From: Mycolicibacterium lutetiense
GTDB lineage: Bacteria > Actinomycetota > Actinomycetes > Mycobacteriales > Mycobacteriaceae
Direction of reading: 5' to 3'
NCBI RefSeq assembly: GCF_017876775.1
Contig: NZ_JAGIOP010000002.1
Location: 4,030,001 to 4,094,000, forward strand
DNA length: 64,000 nucleotides
The notes beneath the pieces were generated by a model. It was not told where the DNA came from. It saw nothing but the letters and a program-made list of their open reading frames with translations, and did not search any database. Positions 7,962-17,202 of this stretch are shown piece by piece; the stretch's first letter is position 1; each line of letters begins with the position of its first letter. Made by a program: the position numbers and the translations under genes.

Positions 7962-9332
7962 ATGTGTGCTGCCGATCGCAAGGGAACTGAGGGCCTCACT
8001 GGGTTCTCACCAACCTCCGGCCTGAAACGCGTCGTCATCGCGTCGATGGCCGGCACCGTGGTCGAGTGGTACGAGTTCTTCCTGTACGGCACGGCCGCGA
8101 CGCTGGTTTTCAGCAAGGTGTTCTTCGCGCAGTCCGGTAGCGATCTGGATGCGATCCTCGCGGCGTTCGTCACCTACGCGGTCGGGTTCGTGGCGCGACC
8201 GTTGGGCGGCATCGTGTTCGGCCACTTCGGCGACAAGTACGGCCGCAAGCAGCTGCTGCAGTTCTCGCTCTTGCTGGTCGGTGTCGCAACCTTCCTGATG
8301 GGCTGTCTGCCGACGTACGGGCAGATCGGATCTTGGGCGCCGACCCTGCTGGTGGTGCTGCGCTTCCTCCAGGGATTCGCGGTCGGTGGCGAGTGGGGTG
8401 GGGCGGTGCTGCTGGTGGCCGAGCACAGTCCCGACCGCAGCCGCGGTTTCTGGGCGAGTTGGCCGCAGGCCGGTGTTCCGGTCGGCAACATGCTGGCCAC
8501 CGTCGTGCTGCTGGTGCTGACCAGCACCTTGTCGGACGCGGACTTCCTGTCCTGGGGTTGGCGGGTCGCGTTCTGGTTGTCGGCGGTGGTGGTGCTGATC
8601 GGCTACTACATCCGCACAAAGGTCACCGATGCGCCGATCTTCGTTGCGGCGCAACAGGAAGCGGAGCAGCTCAAGGCATCGTCGTTCAGCGCAGTGGAAG
8701 TGCTGCGGCGTTACCCGCGCGGGGTGGTGACCGCGATGGGCCTGCGTTTCGCCGAGAACATCATGTACTACCTGGTGGTCACCTTCTCCATCACCTATCT
8801 GAAGGTGCAGGCGCACGCGGACACCGGCTCGATCCTGCGCTGGCTGTTGGTTGCCCACGCGGTACACCTGGTGGCCATCCCGCTGGTCGGAAGATTGTCG
8901 GACCGCATCGGGCGGCGTCCGGTGTACCTGATCGGCACGGTCGCCACCGGCACCTGGGGGTTCTTCGCGTTCCCGATGATGGACAGCACCAACCACCTGG
9001 TGATCATGTCGGCCGTGGTGATCGGTCTGCTGTTCCACGCCTTCATGTACGCCCCGCAACCGGCGATGATGTCGGAGATGTTCCCCACCAGGATGCGCTA
9101 TTCCGGTGTCTCCCTTGGCTATCAGGTAACCGCGATCGTCGCCGGGTCGCTGGCGCCGATCATCGCGGTGCGGCTGCTGGACGTCTACGGCTCATCGGTG
9201 CCGATCGCGATCTACCTGGCCGGGGCCTCGGTGATCACTCTGATCGCGGTCTACTTCGCCAGGGAGACCAAGGGCATCGACCTGGCCCAGGTTGATGCTG
9301 CTGACCTGAAAGCCGTTGCAGCCTCGAGCTAG
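7962..9332 (+). CDS. MFS transporter of the metabolite:H+ symporter (MHS) type
   Basis: A 456-residue inner-membrane permease with about 12 hydrophobic segments. The N-terminal GTVVEWYEFFLYG and the loop GHFGDKYGRK between helices 2 and 3 are hallmarks of the MHS family (shikimate, alpha-ketoglutarate, proline/betaine and related symporters); the second half repeats the loop as GRLSDRIGRRP. It would import an organic acid with protons. It is third in the scoA-scoB operon, so its substrate may be the acid that the transferase or an upstream enzyme acts on (inference). Its stop codon shares CTAG with the stop of the convergent aspB gene (9329-9332). Confidence 0.88.
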   Translation: MCAADRKGTEGLTGFSPTSGLKRVVIASMAGTVVEWYEFFLYGTAATLVFSKVFFAQSGSDLDAILAAFVTYAVGFVARPLGGIVFGHFGDKYGRKQLLQFSLLLVGVATFLMGCLPTYGQIGSWAPTLLVVLRFLQGFAVGGEWGGAVLLVAEHSPDRSRGFWASWPQAGVPVGNMLATVVLLVLTSTLSDADFLSWGWRVAFWLSAVVVLIGYYIRTKVTDAPIFVAAQQEAEQLKASSFSAVEVLRRYPRGVVTAMGLRFAENIMYYLVVTFSITYLKVQAHADTGSILRWLLVAHAVHLVAIPLVGRLSDRIGRRPVYLIGTVATGTWGFFAFPMMDSTNHLVIMSAVVIGLLFHAFMYAPQPAMMSEMFPTRMRYSGVSLGYQVTAIVAGSLAPIIAVRLLDVYGSSVPIAIYLAGASVITLIAVYFARETKGIDLAQVDAADLKAVAASS

Positions 9333-10486
9333 GTCAGCCAGGCGCCGATCCGGCGCAGGGCCTCTTCGATGTCGCCGGTCGGGCCGGCGAACGACAGCCG
9401 GACATACGAGCCGCCGCGCACGGTGTCGAAGTCGATGCCGGGAGCGATGGCGACGCCGGTGTCGGCCAACAGGTTTGAACACCAGGCCAGTGAGTCGTCG
9501 GTGTACTGGCTGACATCGGCGTACACATAGAAGGCGCCGTCGGTCGGGGCCAGCCGATCGATCCCGAGGCTGCGCAGCCCGTCGAGCAGCAGTTGCCGAT
9601 TGTCGGCGTAGTGCGACAGCAGGCCCTCGGCCTCGGCCAGTGACTCCGGGGTGAACGCCGCCACCGCGGCATGCTGGGCCAGGGCCGGCGGGCAGATGGT
9701 GAAGTTGCCGGTGAGCCGGTCCACCGCGCGCTGCAATTCGGTCGGCACCAGCAGCCAGCCCAGCCGCCAGCCGGTCATCGCGAAGTACTTGGAGAAGCTG
9801 TTGACCACCACGGCATTCCGCGAGGTCTCCCACGCGCAACTGGTCTTCGGCGCTCCCGGATAGACCAGGCCGTGGTAGATCTCGTCGCTGATCAACCGCA
9901 CGCCGGTCTGGTCACACCAGCGAGCGATCGCGGCCAATTCGGCGGGCGCGATCACGGTGCCGGTCGGATTGGCCGGGCTGGCGATGATCACGCCGGCCAC
10001 CGGCGGATCCAGCGCCTCGAGCATGGCGACCGTCGGCTGGAAGCGAGTCTCGGGGCCGCACGGGATCTCGACCACCTCGCAGCCCAGCGCGGTCAGGATG
10101 TTGCGGTAGCAGGGGTAACCCGGGCTGGCGATCGCGACCCGATCGCCGGCGTCGAAGCAGGACAGGAAAGTCAGCAGGAATCCGCCCGACGATCCGGTGG
10201 TGAGCACCACCTCGTCGACGCTCACCTCGACGTTGTAGTTGCGGTATGACGCGGCGATCTCGGCGCGCAGCTCCGGGATGCCGAGTGTGACGGTGTAACC
10301 GAGCGGGCCGTCGCTCAGCGCGGCAACGGCGGCGTCACGTACCGCCGTCGGCGCACCGGCACTGGGCTGCCCGGCCGACAAGTTGACCAGATCCCCGTGC
10401 ACGCGTTGACGTTCGGCCGCAGCCAGCCACACGTCCATGACGTGGAACGGCGGGATCCCGGCTCGTAGGGCGACATGGTCGGTCAT
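9329..10486 (-). CDS. aspB: PLP-dependent aminotransferase (Rv3565-like)
   Basis: A 385-residue class I/II aminotransferase. The PLP lysine lies in NSFSKYFAMTGWR (near residue 233), with NPTGTV and the C-terminal Arg of SYVRLSFAG as further family marks. It is cytoplasmic. It is the last gene of the fadE31-32-33 run, 10 bases downstream of fadE33, which matches the M. tuberculosis order fadE31-fadE32-fadE33-aspB. The symbol follows that location; the amino-acid substrate is not known and a role in steroid breakdown is not established. It converges on the MFS gene with overlapping stop codons. Confidence 0.85.
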   Translation of the reverse strand: MTDHVALRAGIPPFHVMDVWLAAAERQRVHGDLVNLSAGQPSAGAPTAVRDAAVAALSDGPLGYTVTLGIPELRAEIAASYRNYNVEVSVDEVVLTTGSSGGFLLTFLSCFDAGDRVAIASPGYPCYRNILTALGCEVVEIPCGPETRFQPTVAMLEALDPPVAGVIIASPANPTGTVIAPAELAAIARWCDQTGVRLISDEIYHGLVYPGAPKTSCAWETSRNAVVVNSFSKYFAMTGWRLGWLLVPTELQRAVDRLTGNFTICPPALAQHAAVAAFTPESLAEAEGLLSHYADNRQLLLDGLRSLGIDRLAPTDGAFYVYADVSQYTDDSLAWCSNLLADTGVAIAPGIDFDTVRGGSYVRLSFAGPTGDIEEALRRIGAWLT

Positions 10487-10496
10487 CGGACTGAGG

Positions 10497-11432
10497 TTAG
10501 AACACTTCGGCTTCGAGTCGGCGCAGCTGCTCCCGCGGCGGCCCGAGCAGCTGTGCGCTGCCGTGTGCGCGCTTGAAGTAGAGCTGGATGTCGCTTTCCC
10601 AGGTGATCGCGATACCGCCGTGCATCTGGACGGCCTCGGCGGTCACCGCGGACAGCGCCTCGCTGGCGAAGTAGCGGGCCAGGGACGCGTTGGTGGGCGA
10701 CGGGGCGGCAATGGCGTCGTTGACGACGGCACGCGCCGCCGAAACCTTCACGTACAGGTCGGCCATCCGGTGCTTGAGCGCCTGGAAGCTGCCGATCGCG
10801 CGGCCGAACTGCACCCGATCTTTGGTGTAGGCGACCGTGAGGTCCAGGCAGCGTGACGCGGCACCGATCTGCTCGGCGGCCATCAGTAGGGCGGCGGTGT
10901 CGGCCAGGCCGGGATCGGCGCCGAGGACAACGGTGTCACCGGGGATCACCGCGGACAGCCGGCGGGTCAGATCCATCGTCGTTTTGGGGGTGGCGGTGAA
11001 CGTGGTCCAGCGGGTCAGGTTCTCGCCGTCGGCGCCGATGACGACATCGGCCACGTCACCGTTGATGACGTAGTCTGCATCGAAGGCCACGGTGCCGATC
11101 GATGCGCCCTCAGCAAGGCCTTCGAGCGGTTCGTGATCTTCGACGGCCAGCAGCGCGAGTTCGGCGAGCGTGGTGCCCAGCAGCGGGGTCGGCACCAGGG
11201 CTTTGCCGAGCTCTTCGAGAACCACTGCGGCGTCGGCAAGTTCGCCGCCGGCACCGCCGAGTTCCTCGGGGACCACCAGGGCGGCCGCGCCGACCTGCTC
11301 GCACAGCAGGCTCCACAGCTTCGCGTCGTAGCCGCGCTCGGATTCCATGGCGGCGCGCACGGCCTCGGGGGAGGCGTGCTTGTCCACCAGCGCGGCGACG
11401 GTTTCGCGCAGCATTTGGCGTTCTTCACTCAC
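10497..11432 (-). CDS. fadE33: Acyl-CoA dehydrogenase subunit FadE33
   Basis: A 311-residue member of the short acyl-CoA dehydrogenases that work as alpha2-beta2 heterotetramers in mycobacteria. The FAD-contact helix region TKDRVQFGRAIGSFQALKHR and the C-terminal MHGGIAITWE can be seen. It is shorter than a self-sufficient dehydrogenase of about 380 residues, as expected for a partner subunit. Published work on the M. tuberculosis proteins pairs FadE31 with FadE32 or FadE33. It overlaps fadE32 by 4 bases and lies in the KstR2-type gene set for rings C and D. The exact acyl-CoA oxidised is not certain; a late ring C/D intermediate is likely. Confidence 0.85.
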   Translation of the reverse strand: MSEERQMLRETVAALVDKHASPEAVRAAMESERGYDAKLWSLLCEQVGAAALVVPEELGGAGGELADAAVVLEELGKALVPTPLLGTTLAELALLAVEDHEPLEGLAEGASIGTVAFDADYVINGDVADVVIGADGENLTRWTTFTATPKTTMDLTRRLSAVIPGDTVVLGADPGLADTAALLMAAEQIGAASRCLDLTVAYTKDRVQFGRAIGSFQALKHRMADLYVKVSAARAVVNDAIAAPSPTNASLARYFASEALSAVTAEAVQMHGGIAITWESDIQLYFKRAHGSAQLLGPPREQLRRLEAEVF

Positions 11433-12397
11433 GAGATGGCCTCCAGCAGTCGACGACGATGTGCGGTCGGATCGCCCCAGGCACTGCGCAATGCCTGCAC
11501 ACGCAGCAGAGACAGGGACAGGTCGTGTTCCTGGGTGAACCCGATGGCGCCGTGGGTCTGCAGCGCCGAGCGGGCGGCCAGCAGCGCGGCATCGGCAGCG
11601 GCCACCTTGGCGGCGCTGACGTCACGGGCGGTGTCGGACGAGCCCTCTGCCAGTGACAGTGCGGCCCCGTAAATCAGCGGACGGGCCAGCTCGACGGCGA
11701 TGAGCACATCGGCCAGCTTGTGCTTGATGGCCTGGTACGAGCCGATGGTCCGGCCGAACTGGGTGCGCTGCTTGGCGTATTCGACGGACTGGTCCAGCAT
11801 GGCCTGGCCGGCGCCGACCAACTGGGCGGCGGTGGCCAGCACACCGAACTCGTAGGCCCGCGCGGTGTCGGCGGGCCGGTTGTCGCCGGATGCCGTGACG
11901 TCGAACAGCTTTCGGGACGGGTCGACGGAGTCATGGGCGGCACCGCCTTGACCATCAATGCTGGCGTCGCTCACCTTCCCGTCGGCGGCCAGCAGCGTCA
12001 GTCCCGCGACATCGGCGTTGACGGCACGCGGTACCAGCGGTGGCATGGCGACGGTGGCGATCAGCTCGCCGGAGGCCAGCGCACTCGAGCGCTCATCGTC
12101 CGCCAGAAGAACCGGTGCGACGGCAATGGATTCGGTGACCGGGCCGGGCACCGCCCAGTAGCCCAACCGCTCCAGGGCGACGACGAGGTCGACGGGGCTG
12201 GCGTCGATGCCGTCGTACTTCTCGGGCACCAGCAGCGCCGTCACCCCGAGGTCGGTGAGCTGTGACCACACCTTGCGGCCGGGTGCGGTGTCACCGTCAC
12301 CCCAGGCGCGCACGGCGGCCGGAACATCGGCGGCTGCCAGCGCCGCGTCGATGCTGGCCGCGAAGTCCCGCTGCTGTTCGTCGATCTCGAAGTTCAT
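11429..12397 (-). CDS. fadE32: Acyl-CoA dehydrogenase subunit FadE32
   Basis: A 322-residue partner subunit of a heteromeric acyl-CoA dehydrogenase. The family elements present are LLVPEKYDGIDASP in the N-terminal helical domain, YAKQRTQFGRTIGSYQAIKHKLAD in the C-terminal helical domain (quoted here only to name the QFGR/IGSYQ/KHK pattern) and QTHGAIGFTQEHD near the end. It sits between fadE31 and fadE33 with 4-base overlaps on both sides, so all three are translationally coupled. Known from the M. tuberculosis orthologue: it forms a complex with FadE31, and FadE32 has been placed in the breakdown of a late ring C/D product. No oddity is seen in length or composition. Confidence 0.85.
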   Translation of the reverse strand: MNFEIDEQQRDFAASIDAALAAADVPAAVRAWGDGDTAPGRKVWSQLTDLGVTALLVPEKYDGIDASPVDLVVALERLGYWAVPGPVTESIAVAPVLLADDERSSALASGELIATVAMPPLVPRAVNADVAGLTLLAADGKVSDASIDGQGGAAHDSVDPSRKLFDVTASGDNRPADTARAYEFGVLATAAQLVGAGQAMLDQSVEYAKQRTQFGRTIGSYQAIKHKLADVLIAVELARPLIYGAALSLAEGSSDTARDVSAAKVAAADAALLAARSALQTHGAIGFTQEHDLSLSLLRVQALRSAWGDPTAHRRRLLEAIS

Positions 12398-13545
12398 TTG
12401 GCCTTCCCTCCGGCTTCACGCGGTAGGCCGAGCAATCTTTCGGCGATGATGTTGCGCTGGATCTCGTTGGTGCCGGCGTAGATCGGGCCGCCCAGGGCGA
12501 ACAGCAGGCCTTCGGTCCAGTGATCTACCAGCTCGGCATCCGGACCTTGCATGTCCAGTGCGGTCTGGTGCAGGGCGACGTCCAGGTCGGACCAGAACAC
12601 CTTGGTCACCGAGGACTCGGCGCCCAGTTCACCGCCGTTGGCCAGTCGGGTCACGGTGCCGAAGGTATGCAGCCGGTAGGCCTGCGCCTTGATCCAGGCG
12701 TCGGCGACGCGGTCGGTGAAAATTGAAGCGGAATCGCTCTGCAGTGTTTTCCAATGCGCTACCAACCTTTCGGCAGGAGCCATGAAGCGGGCCGGGCTAC
12801 GCAGCGACATTCCGCGCTCGTTGCTCGACGTGCTCATCGCCGCGCGCCATCCCTCGTGCACGCCGCCGATGACATCCTGGTCCGGTACGAACACGTCGTC
12901 GAGGAAGACCTCGCCGAAGCCGGTGTCCCCACCGAGTTGGGCGATCGGCCGCACGGTGATCCCGGGGGCCTTGAGGTCGAACATGAAGTAGGTCAGGCCC
13001 TTGTGGCGTTGCGCCTCCGGATCGGAGCGGAACAGGCCGAATCCGCGTTCACCGAACGGTGCGCGCGAGCTCCAGATCTTCTGTCCGTTGAGCTTCCAGC
13101 CGCCGTCGACCTTGGTCGCGGTCGAGCGCAACGAAGCCAGGTCGCTACCCGACTCGGGCTCGGACCAGGCCTGGGCCCAGATCTCTTCGCCGCTGGCCAT
13201 CTTCGGCAGCACGCGTTGGAGTTGCTCTTCGGTGCCGTGCGCGAACAGCGTGGGCGCCAGCATCGCGGTGCCGTTGGCGCTGGCCCGGCCGGGCGCGCCG
13301 GCGTGGAAGTACTCCTCCTCGAAAGCCACCCACTGCAGCAGGGTGGCGTCGCGGCCGCCGTACTCCTTGGGCCAGGCGATCACTGACAGGCCGGCATCGA
13401 AAAGCACCTTGTCCCAACGGCGATGCTGCTCGAAACCCTCAAGGGTGTCGTACGACTTCGTCGGGAAGGACTCTCGGTTGGCCGTCAGGAACTCGCGTAC
13501 CTCGGCCCGGAAGGCCTCGGTATCGTCGTCGAAATTCAGGTCCAT
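12394..13545 (-). CDS. fadE31: Acyl-CoA dehydrogenase FadE31
   Basis: A 383-residue, full-length acyl-CoA dehydrogenase. It carries the flavin-binding pattern AQAWSEPESGSDLAS (near residue 130), WSSRAPFGERGF, and the C-terminal signature GGPIYAGTNEIQRNIIAERLLG that marks the FAD-binding end of the family. It is the large partner for FadE32 or FadE33. It overlaps fadD3 by 10 bases and fadE32 by 4. Transcription probably starts upstream of fadD3, next to the KstR2 box at 15132, so that the whole fadD3-fadE31-fadE32-fadE33-aspB run is one operon repressed by KstR2. Confidence 0.87.
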   Translation of the reverse strand: MDLNFDDDTEAFRAEVREFLTANRESFPTKSYDTLEGFEQHRRWDKVLFDAGLSVIAWPKEYGGRDATLLQWVAFEEEYFHAGAPGRASANGTAMLAPTLFAHGTEEQLQRVLPKMASGEEIWAQAWSEPESGSDLASLRSTATKVDGGWKLNGQKIWSSRAPFGERGFGLFRSDPEAQRHKGLTYFMFDLKAPGITVRPIAQLGGDTGFGEVFLDDVFVPDQDVIGGVHEGWRAAMSTSSNERGMSLRSPARFMAPAERLVAHWKTLQSDSASIFTDRVADAWIKAQAYRLHTFGTVTRLANGGELGAESSVTKVFWSDLDVALHQTALDMQGPDAELVDHWTEGLLFALGGPIYAGTNEIQRNIIAERLLGLPREAGGKAK

Positions 13546-15116
13546 TGCACCCCTTCTCGGGTTCCTCTGCTGCGCAGCACCGGTTTGATCACCTTGCCGC
13601 CCGGATTTCGCGGCAGCACATCCAAAAACTCAACTGATCGCGGCGCCTTGAAGTTCGCCAGATGCTGACGTGCGTAAGCGATCACGGCGGCCTCATCGAG
13701 TGCCACGCCGGGCTTGACCACCACGAAGGCCTTGCCGACCTCGCCCAGACGCTCGTCGGGAACGCCGATCACGGCGGACTCGGCCACCCCGTCCAACCGG
13801 GCCAGCACCTGTTCGATCTCGGCCGGGTACACGTTGAACCCGCCACTGATGTACATGTCCTTGAGCCGGTCGGTGATGGTCAGGTTGCCGCGGGCGTCGA
13901 GCGTCCCGATGTCGCCGGTGTGCAGCCAGCCCTCGGCGTCGATCGCGGCAGCGGTGGCCTCGGGGTCATCGAGGTAGCCGAGCATGACGTTCGGCCCACG
14001 CAGCAGCACCTCACCCGAATCGTCCAGGCGCAGTTCGAAATCGGCGATCGGCCGGCCACAGGTGGTGGCCACGGTCACCGCGTCGTCGTCGGCGCTGCAC
14101 ATGGTGCCGAATCCGGCCGCCTCGGTCAGGCCGTAGGCGGTCAGCACGATGTCGATGTCGAGCTCGGACTGCATCCGCTCGATCAGGACGACGGGGACGA
14201 CGGCCGCGCCGGTCACCGAGAAGCGCAGCGAGGACAGGTCGTAGTCGGCACGCGTGGGATGGTCCAGCAGGGTGCCGAAGATGGTGGGCGGTCCGGGCAG
14301 CACGGTAATGCGCTGTTCGGCAATTGTTTTCAGTACCTGCTCGGGCTTGAACGTCAGCACCGGGTACAGCGTCGCGCCGGTCTGCAGGCAGGCCAGGATG
14401 CCGGCCTTGTAGCCGAAGTTGTGGAAGAACGGGTTGATGCACAGGTAGCGGTCGGTGCTGGTGACCTCACCGCACGCGGCCCAGGCGGCCGATCCGTCGA
14501 GCGACTGGCGGTGTGCACACAACACGCCCTTGCTCCGTCCGGTGGTGCCGGAGGTGAACAGGATGTCGGAGACGTCGTCGGGCTGCACCGCCGCAGCGCG
14601 GGTATCAACGGTCTCCAGGGCGCCGTCCCTGTCGCCACGCGCTACGAACTCGTCCCAGGTCCCGTCGTCTTTCTCGATGGGCACCCGCACGATGTGCCGC
14701 AGGGCGGGTAGTGCGGCCCGGTCCAGTTCGGCGGCGCGGTCCGAGCCGAGGAACTCTCCCGAGGCGATCAACAGTGGCGCCTCGGTGCGGGCCAGAATGT
14801 CGGTGGCCTCGCTGGCGGTGTAGCGCGTGTTCAACGGCACCATCTGTGCGCCCGCGTAGTGCGTGGCCAGGCAGGCCACCACCCAGTGCCAGGTGTTGGG
14901 CGACCAGATCGCCACCCGGTCGCCGGGCGCGACGCCGAGGTCGATCATCGCGGCCGCGGCTTGGCGGACATGGGCGCGCAGTTCCGAATAGGTGAGGCGC
15001 TTATCCAAGGTTGGATTGCCGGCTCCGCCGGAGGCGCTGACAAGCGCCTCGTGGTCCGAATACTGCACGGCAACCCGGTCCAGCACCGCTGGAACGGTGC
15101 GGCGATCGCTCGTCAT
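13536..15116 (-). CDS. fadD3: HIP-CoA ligase FadD3
   Basis: A 526-residue acyl-CoA synthetase of the adenylate-forming superfamily. It activates HIP, the propionate left from rings C and D, to its CoA ester, the first committed step of ring C/D breakdown (established for the M. tuberculosis orthologue). Motifs in order: the phosphate loop ILFTSGTTGRSKGVL (near residue 180), YGLTEAAG, TGDIGTLD, the hinge region ISGGFNVYPAEIEQ and the catalytic Lys in NPGGKVIKP close to the C-terminus. The start at 15116 is chosen because GGGGAG lies just upstream and the protein begins MTSDRRTVP; the very long frame beyond it only reads antisense to fadE30. It is divergent from fadE30 across a KstR2 box. Confidence 0.9.
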   Translation of the reverse strand: MTSDRRTVPAVLDRVAVQYSDHEALVSASGGAGNPTLDKRLTYSELRAHVRQAAAAMIDLGVAPGDRVAIWSPNTWHWVVACLATHYAGAQMVPLNTRYTASEATDILARTEAPLLIASGEFLGSDRAAELDRAALPALRHIVRVPIEKDDGTWDEFVARGDRDGALETVDTRAAAVQPDDVSDILFTSGTTGRSKGVLCAHRQSLDGSAAWAACGEVTSTDRYLCINPFFHNFGYKAGILACLQTGATLYPVLTFKPEQVLKTIAEQRITVLPGPPTIFGTLLDHPTRADYDLSSLRFSVTGAAVVPVVLIERMQSELDIDIVLTAYGLTEAAGFGTMCSADDDAVTVATTCGRPIADFELRLDDSGEVLLRGPNVMLGYLDDPEATAAAIDAEGWLHTGDIGTLDARGNLTITDRLKDMYISGGFNVYPAEIEQVLARLDGVAESAVIGVPDERLGEVGKAFVVVKPGVALDEAAVIAYARQHLANFKAPRSVEFLDVLPRNPGGKVIKPVLRSRGTREGVQWT

Positions 15117-15131
15117 CGACTCCCCTAACAA

Positions 15132-15145
15132 AGCAAGTGCTTGGT
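15132..15145. promoter_or_regulatory. KstR2 operator between fadD3 and fadE30
   Basis: AGCAAGTGCTTGGT matches the published KstR2 consensus AnCAAGnnCTTGnT at every fixed position. It lies in the 45-bp divergent region of two ring C/D genes. On the fadE30 side it is followed by a -10-like TAGCCT (15150-15155) and, six bases later, the GTG start of fadE30, so binding would overlap the promoter of a leaderless transcript. Confidence 0.88.
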
Positions 15146-15161
15146 AGGTTAGCCTACAGGG

Positions 15162-16310
15162 GTGATAGAGGTCCAGGAGTTCCGGGCCGAGGTCCGGCAG
15201 TGGCTCGCAGACAATCTTGTTGGCGAATTCGCAGCACTCAAGGGCCTGGGTGGACCGGGGCGTGAACACGAAGCCTTCGAAGAGCGGCGCGCGTGGAATC
15301 AGCATCTCGCCGCCGCGGGATTGACCTGCCTCGGCTGGCCGGTGGAGCACGGCGGCCGCGGGCTGTCGGTTGCGCATCGCGTCGCCTTCTACGAGGAGTA
15401 CGCCCGCGCCAACGCGCCCGACAAGGTCAACCACCTGGGCGAGGAACTGCTCGGGCCGACACTCATCGAGTACGGCACCCCCGAACAACAGCAACGGTTC
15501 CTGCCCAAGATCCTCGATGTCACCGAGCTGTGGAGCCAGGGCTACTCCGAGCCCAACGCCGGCAGCGACCTCGCGAATGTGGCGACGACGGCCGAGCTGG
15601 TCGGCGACGAGTGGCGGATCAACGGCCAGAAAGTGTGGACCTCGCTGGCCCACTGGGCGCAGTGGTGCTTCGTGGTGGCGCGCACAGAGAAGGGCTCCAA
15701 GCGGCACGCCGGCCTGTCCTATCTGCTGGTGCCGCTGGATCAGCCGGGCGTCGAGATCCGCCCGATCATCCAGCTGACCGGGGACTCCGAGTTCAACGAG
15801 GTGTTTTTCGACGACGCCCGCGCCGACGCCTCGCTGGTCGTCGGTCAGCCCGGTGACGGCTGGCGCGTCGCGATGGGCACGCTGACCTTCGAGCGTGGGG
15901 TATCCACGCTGGGGCAGCAGATCCGCTATGCACGTGAGCACTCCAACCTCGTCGAGCTGGCCAAGCGCAGCGGCGCGGCCGACGATCCGTTGATCCGTCA
16001 GCGGCTGACCGAGTCGTGGACCGGTCTGCAGGCCATGCGCTCGTATTCCTTGGCCACGATGGATGTCGAGCAGCCGGGACAAGACAACGTGTCGAAGCTG
16101 CTGTGGGCCAACTGGCATCGCGAGCTCGGCGAGATCGCCATGGACGTGCAGGGCACTGCCGGGCTGACGCTGGAAGACGGCGAGTTCGACGAGTGGCAGC
16201 GGCTCTACCTGTTCTCGCGTTCGGACACCATCTACGGCGGGTCCAACGAAATCCAACGCAACATCATCGCCGAGCGGGTGCTCGGTCTACCCCGAGAGGC
16301 CAAGGGCTGA
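15162..16310 (+). CDS. fadE30: Acyl-CoA dehydrogenase FadE30
   Basis: A 382-residue acyl-CoA dehydrogenase that, in the known pathway, desaturates the propionyl-CoA side chain of 5-hydroxy-HIP-CoA. Visible are QGYSEPNAGSDLANV (flavin contact, near residue 125), VWTSLAHWAQW and the C-terminal YGGSNEIQRNIIAERVLGLP. Start: GTG at 15162 directly follows a -10-like TAGCCT with a six-base gap and no ribosome-binding site, which suggests a leaderless mRNA beginning at the start codon. Its TGA overlaps the ATG of ipdF by one base. Regulation is probably by KstR2 through the box at 15132. Confidence 0.88.
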   Translation: MIEVQEFRAEVRQWLADNLVGEFAALKGLGGPGREHEAFEERRAWNQHLAAAGLTCLGWPVEHGGRGLSVAHRVAFYEEYARANAPDKVNHLGEELLGPTLIEYGTPEQQQRFLPKILDVTELWSQGYSEPNAGSDLANVATTAELVGDEWRINGQKVWTSLAHWAQWCFVVARTEKGSKRHAGLSYLLVPLDQPGVEIRPIIQLTGDSEFNEVFFDDARADASLVVGQPGDGWRVAMGTLTFERGVSTLGQQIRYAREHSNLVELAKRSGAADDPLIRQRLTESWTGLQAMRSYSLATMDVEQPGQDNVSKLLWANWHRELGEIAMDVQGTAGLTLEDGEFDEWQRLYLFSRSDTIYGGSNEIQRNIIAERVLGLPREAKG

Positions 16311-17098
16311 TGGATCTGTCGATTGCTCCGAACGAGGTCGAGGGCCACGGCCTGCTCAAGGGCAAGGTCGTCCTGGTCACGGCCGCCGCCGGTACCGGCA
16401 TCGGCTCGTCCACTGCACGTCGCGCCCTGCTGGAGGGCGCCGACGTCGTGGTGTCCGACTACCACGAGCGGCGTCTGAACGAGACCCGCGATCAGCTGGC
16501 CGAGCTCGGCTTGGGCCGGGTCGAGGCCGTCGTGTGTGACGTCACCTCCACCGAGGCAGTCGACGCACTGATCGCCTCATCGGTCGAGAAGATGGGCCGC
16601 CTGGACGTTCTGGTCAACAACGCCGGCCTGGGCGGCGAGACGCCGTTGGTCGACATGACCGATGACGAGTGGGACCGCGTCCTGAACGTCACGCTGAACT
16701 CGGTGATGCGGGCTACCCGCGCCGCGTTGCGCTACTTCCGCGGGGTTGAGCACGGTGGTGTCATCGTCAACAACGCCAGCGTGCTGGGCTGGCGCGCACA
16801 GCATTCGCAGTCGCACTACGCCGCAGCCAAGGCCGGTGTCATGGCGCTGACCCGCTGCAGCGCCGTCGAAGCCGTCGAGTTCGGGGTGCGGATCAACGCG
16901 GTCTCGCCGAGCATCGCGCGGCACAAGTTCCTCGAGCGCTCGGCCGACGCGGCCCTGCTGGACCGGCTGTCCTCGGACGAGGCATTCGGCCGTGCCGCCG
17001 AGCCGTGGGAGATCGCCACCACCATCGCCTACCTGGCCAGTGACTACTCGAGCTACCTGACCGGCGAGGTCATCTCGGTTTCCAGCCAGCGGGCCTGA
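16310..17098 (+). CDS. ipdF: Short-chain dehydrogenase IpdF
   Basis: A 262-residue SDR. It has an extended glycine motif TAAAGTGIGSSTARR near residue 28, LVNNAGLGGETPL around residue 100 and the active-site pattern SVLGW...SHYAAAKAG. In the steroid pathway IpdF oxidises the hydroxyl carried over from ring C/D (5-hydroxy-HIP-CoA derivatives) to a ketone. It follows fadE30 with a one-base overlap, as in other mycobacteria. The next genes, a two-component system, start about 100 bases later and are probably independent. The assignment rests on sequence pattern plus the fadE30-ipdF order. Confidence 0.87.
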   Translation: MDLSIAPNEVEGHGLLKGKVVLVTAAAGTGIGSSTARRALLEGADVVVSDYHERRLNETRDQLAELGLGRVEAVVCDVTSTEAVDALIASSVEKMGRLDVLVNNAGLGGETPLVDMTDDEWDRVLNVTLNSVMRATRAALRYFRGVEHGGVIVNNASVLGWRAQHSQSHYAAAKAGVMALTRCSAVEAVEFGVRINAVSPSIARHKFLERSADAALLDRLSSDEAFGRAAEPWEIATTIAYLASDYSSYLTGEVISVSSQRA

Positions 17099-17202
17099 GC
17101 CCGGAGCTGCGGGAACCGCCCGCAGCTAGCGTGGCGGGTTCTGCACAGGACCTTCACAATCGCTGCCCGGCAGCACCACAACCTGCACTTACAGTCAGAG
17201 TT

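Noticed and set aside
15117..16256. A possible 900-residue fadD3 with an N-terminal extension
   Set aside because: The extension is antisense to fadE30 and crosses the divergent promoter and KstR2 box. The ATG at 15116 with a ribosome-binding site gives the normal ligase length.
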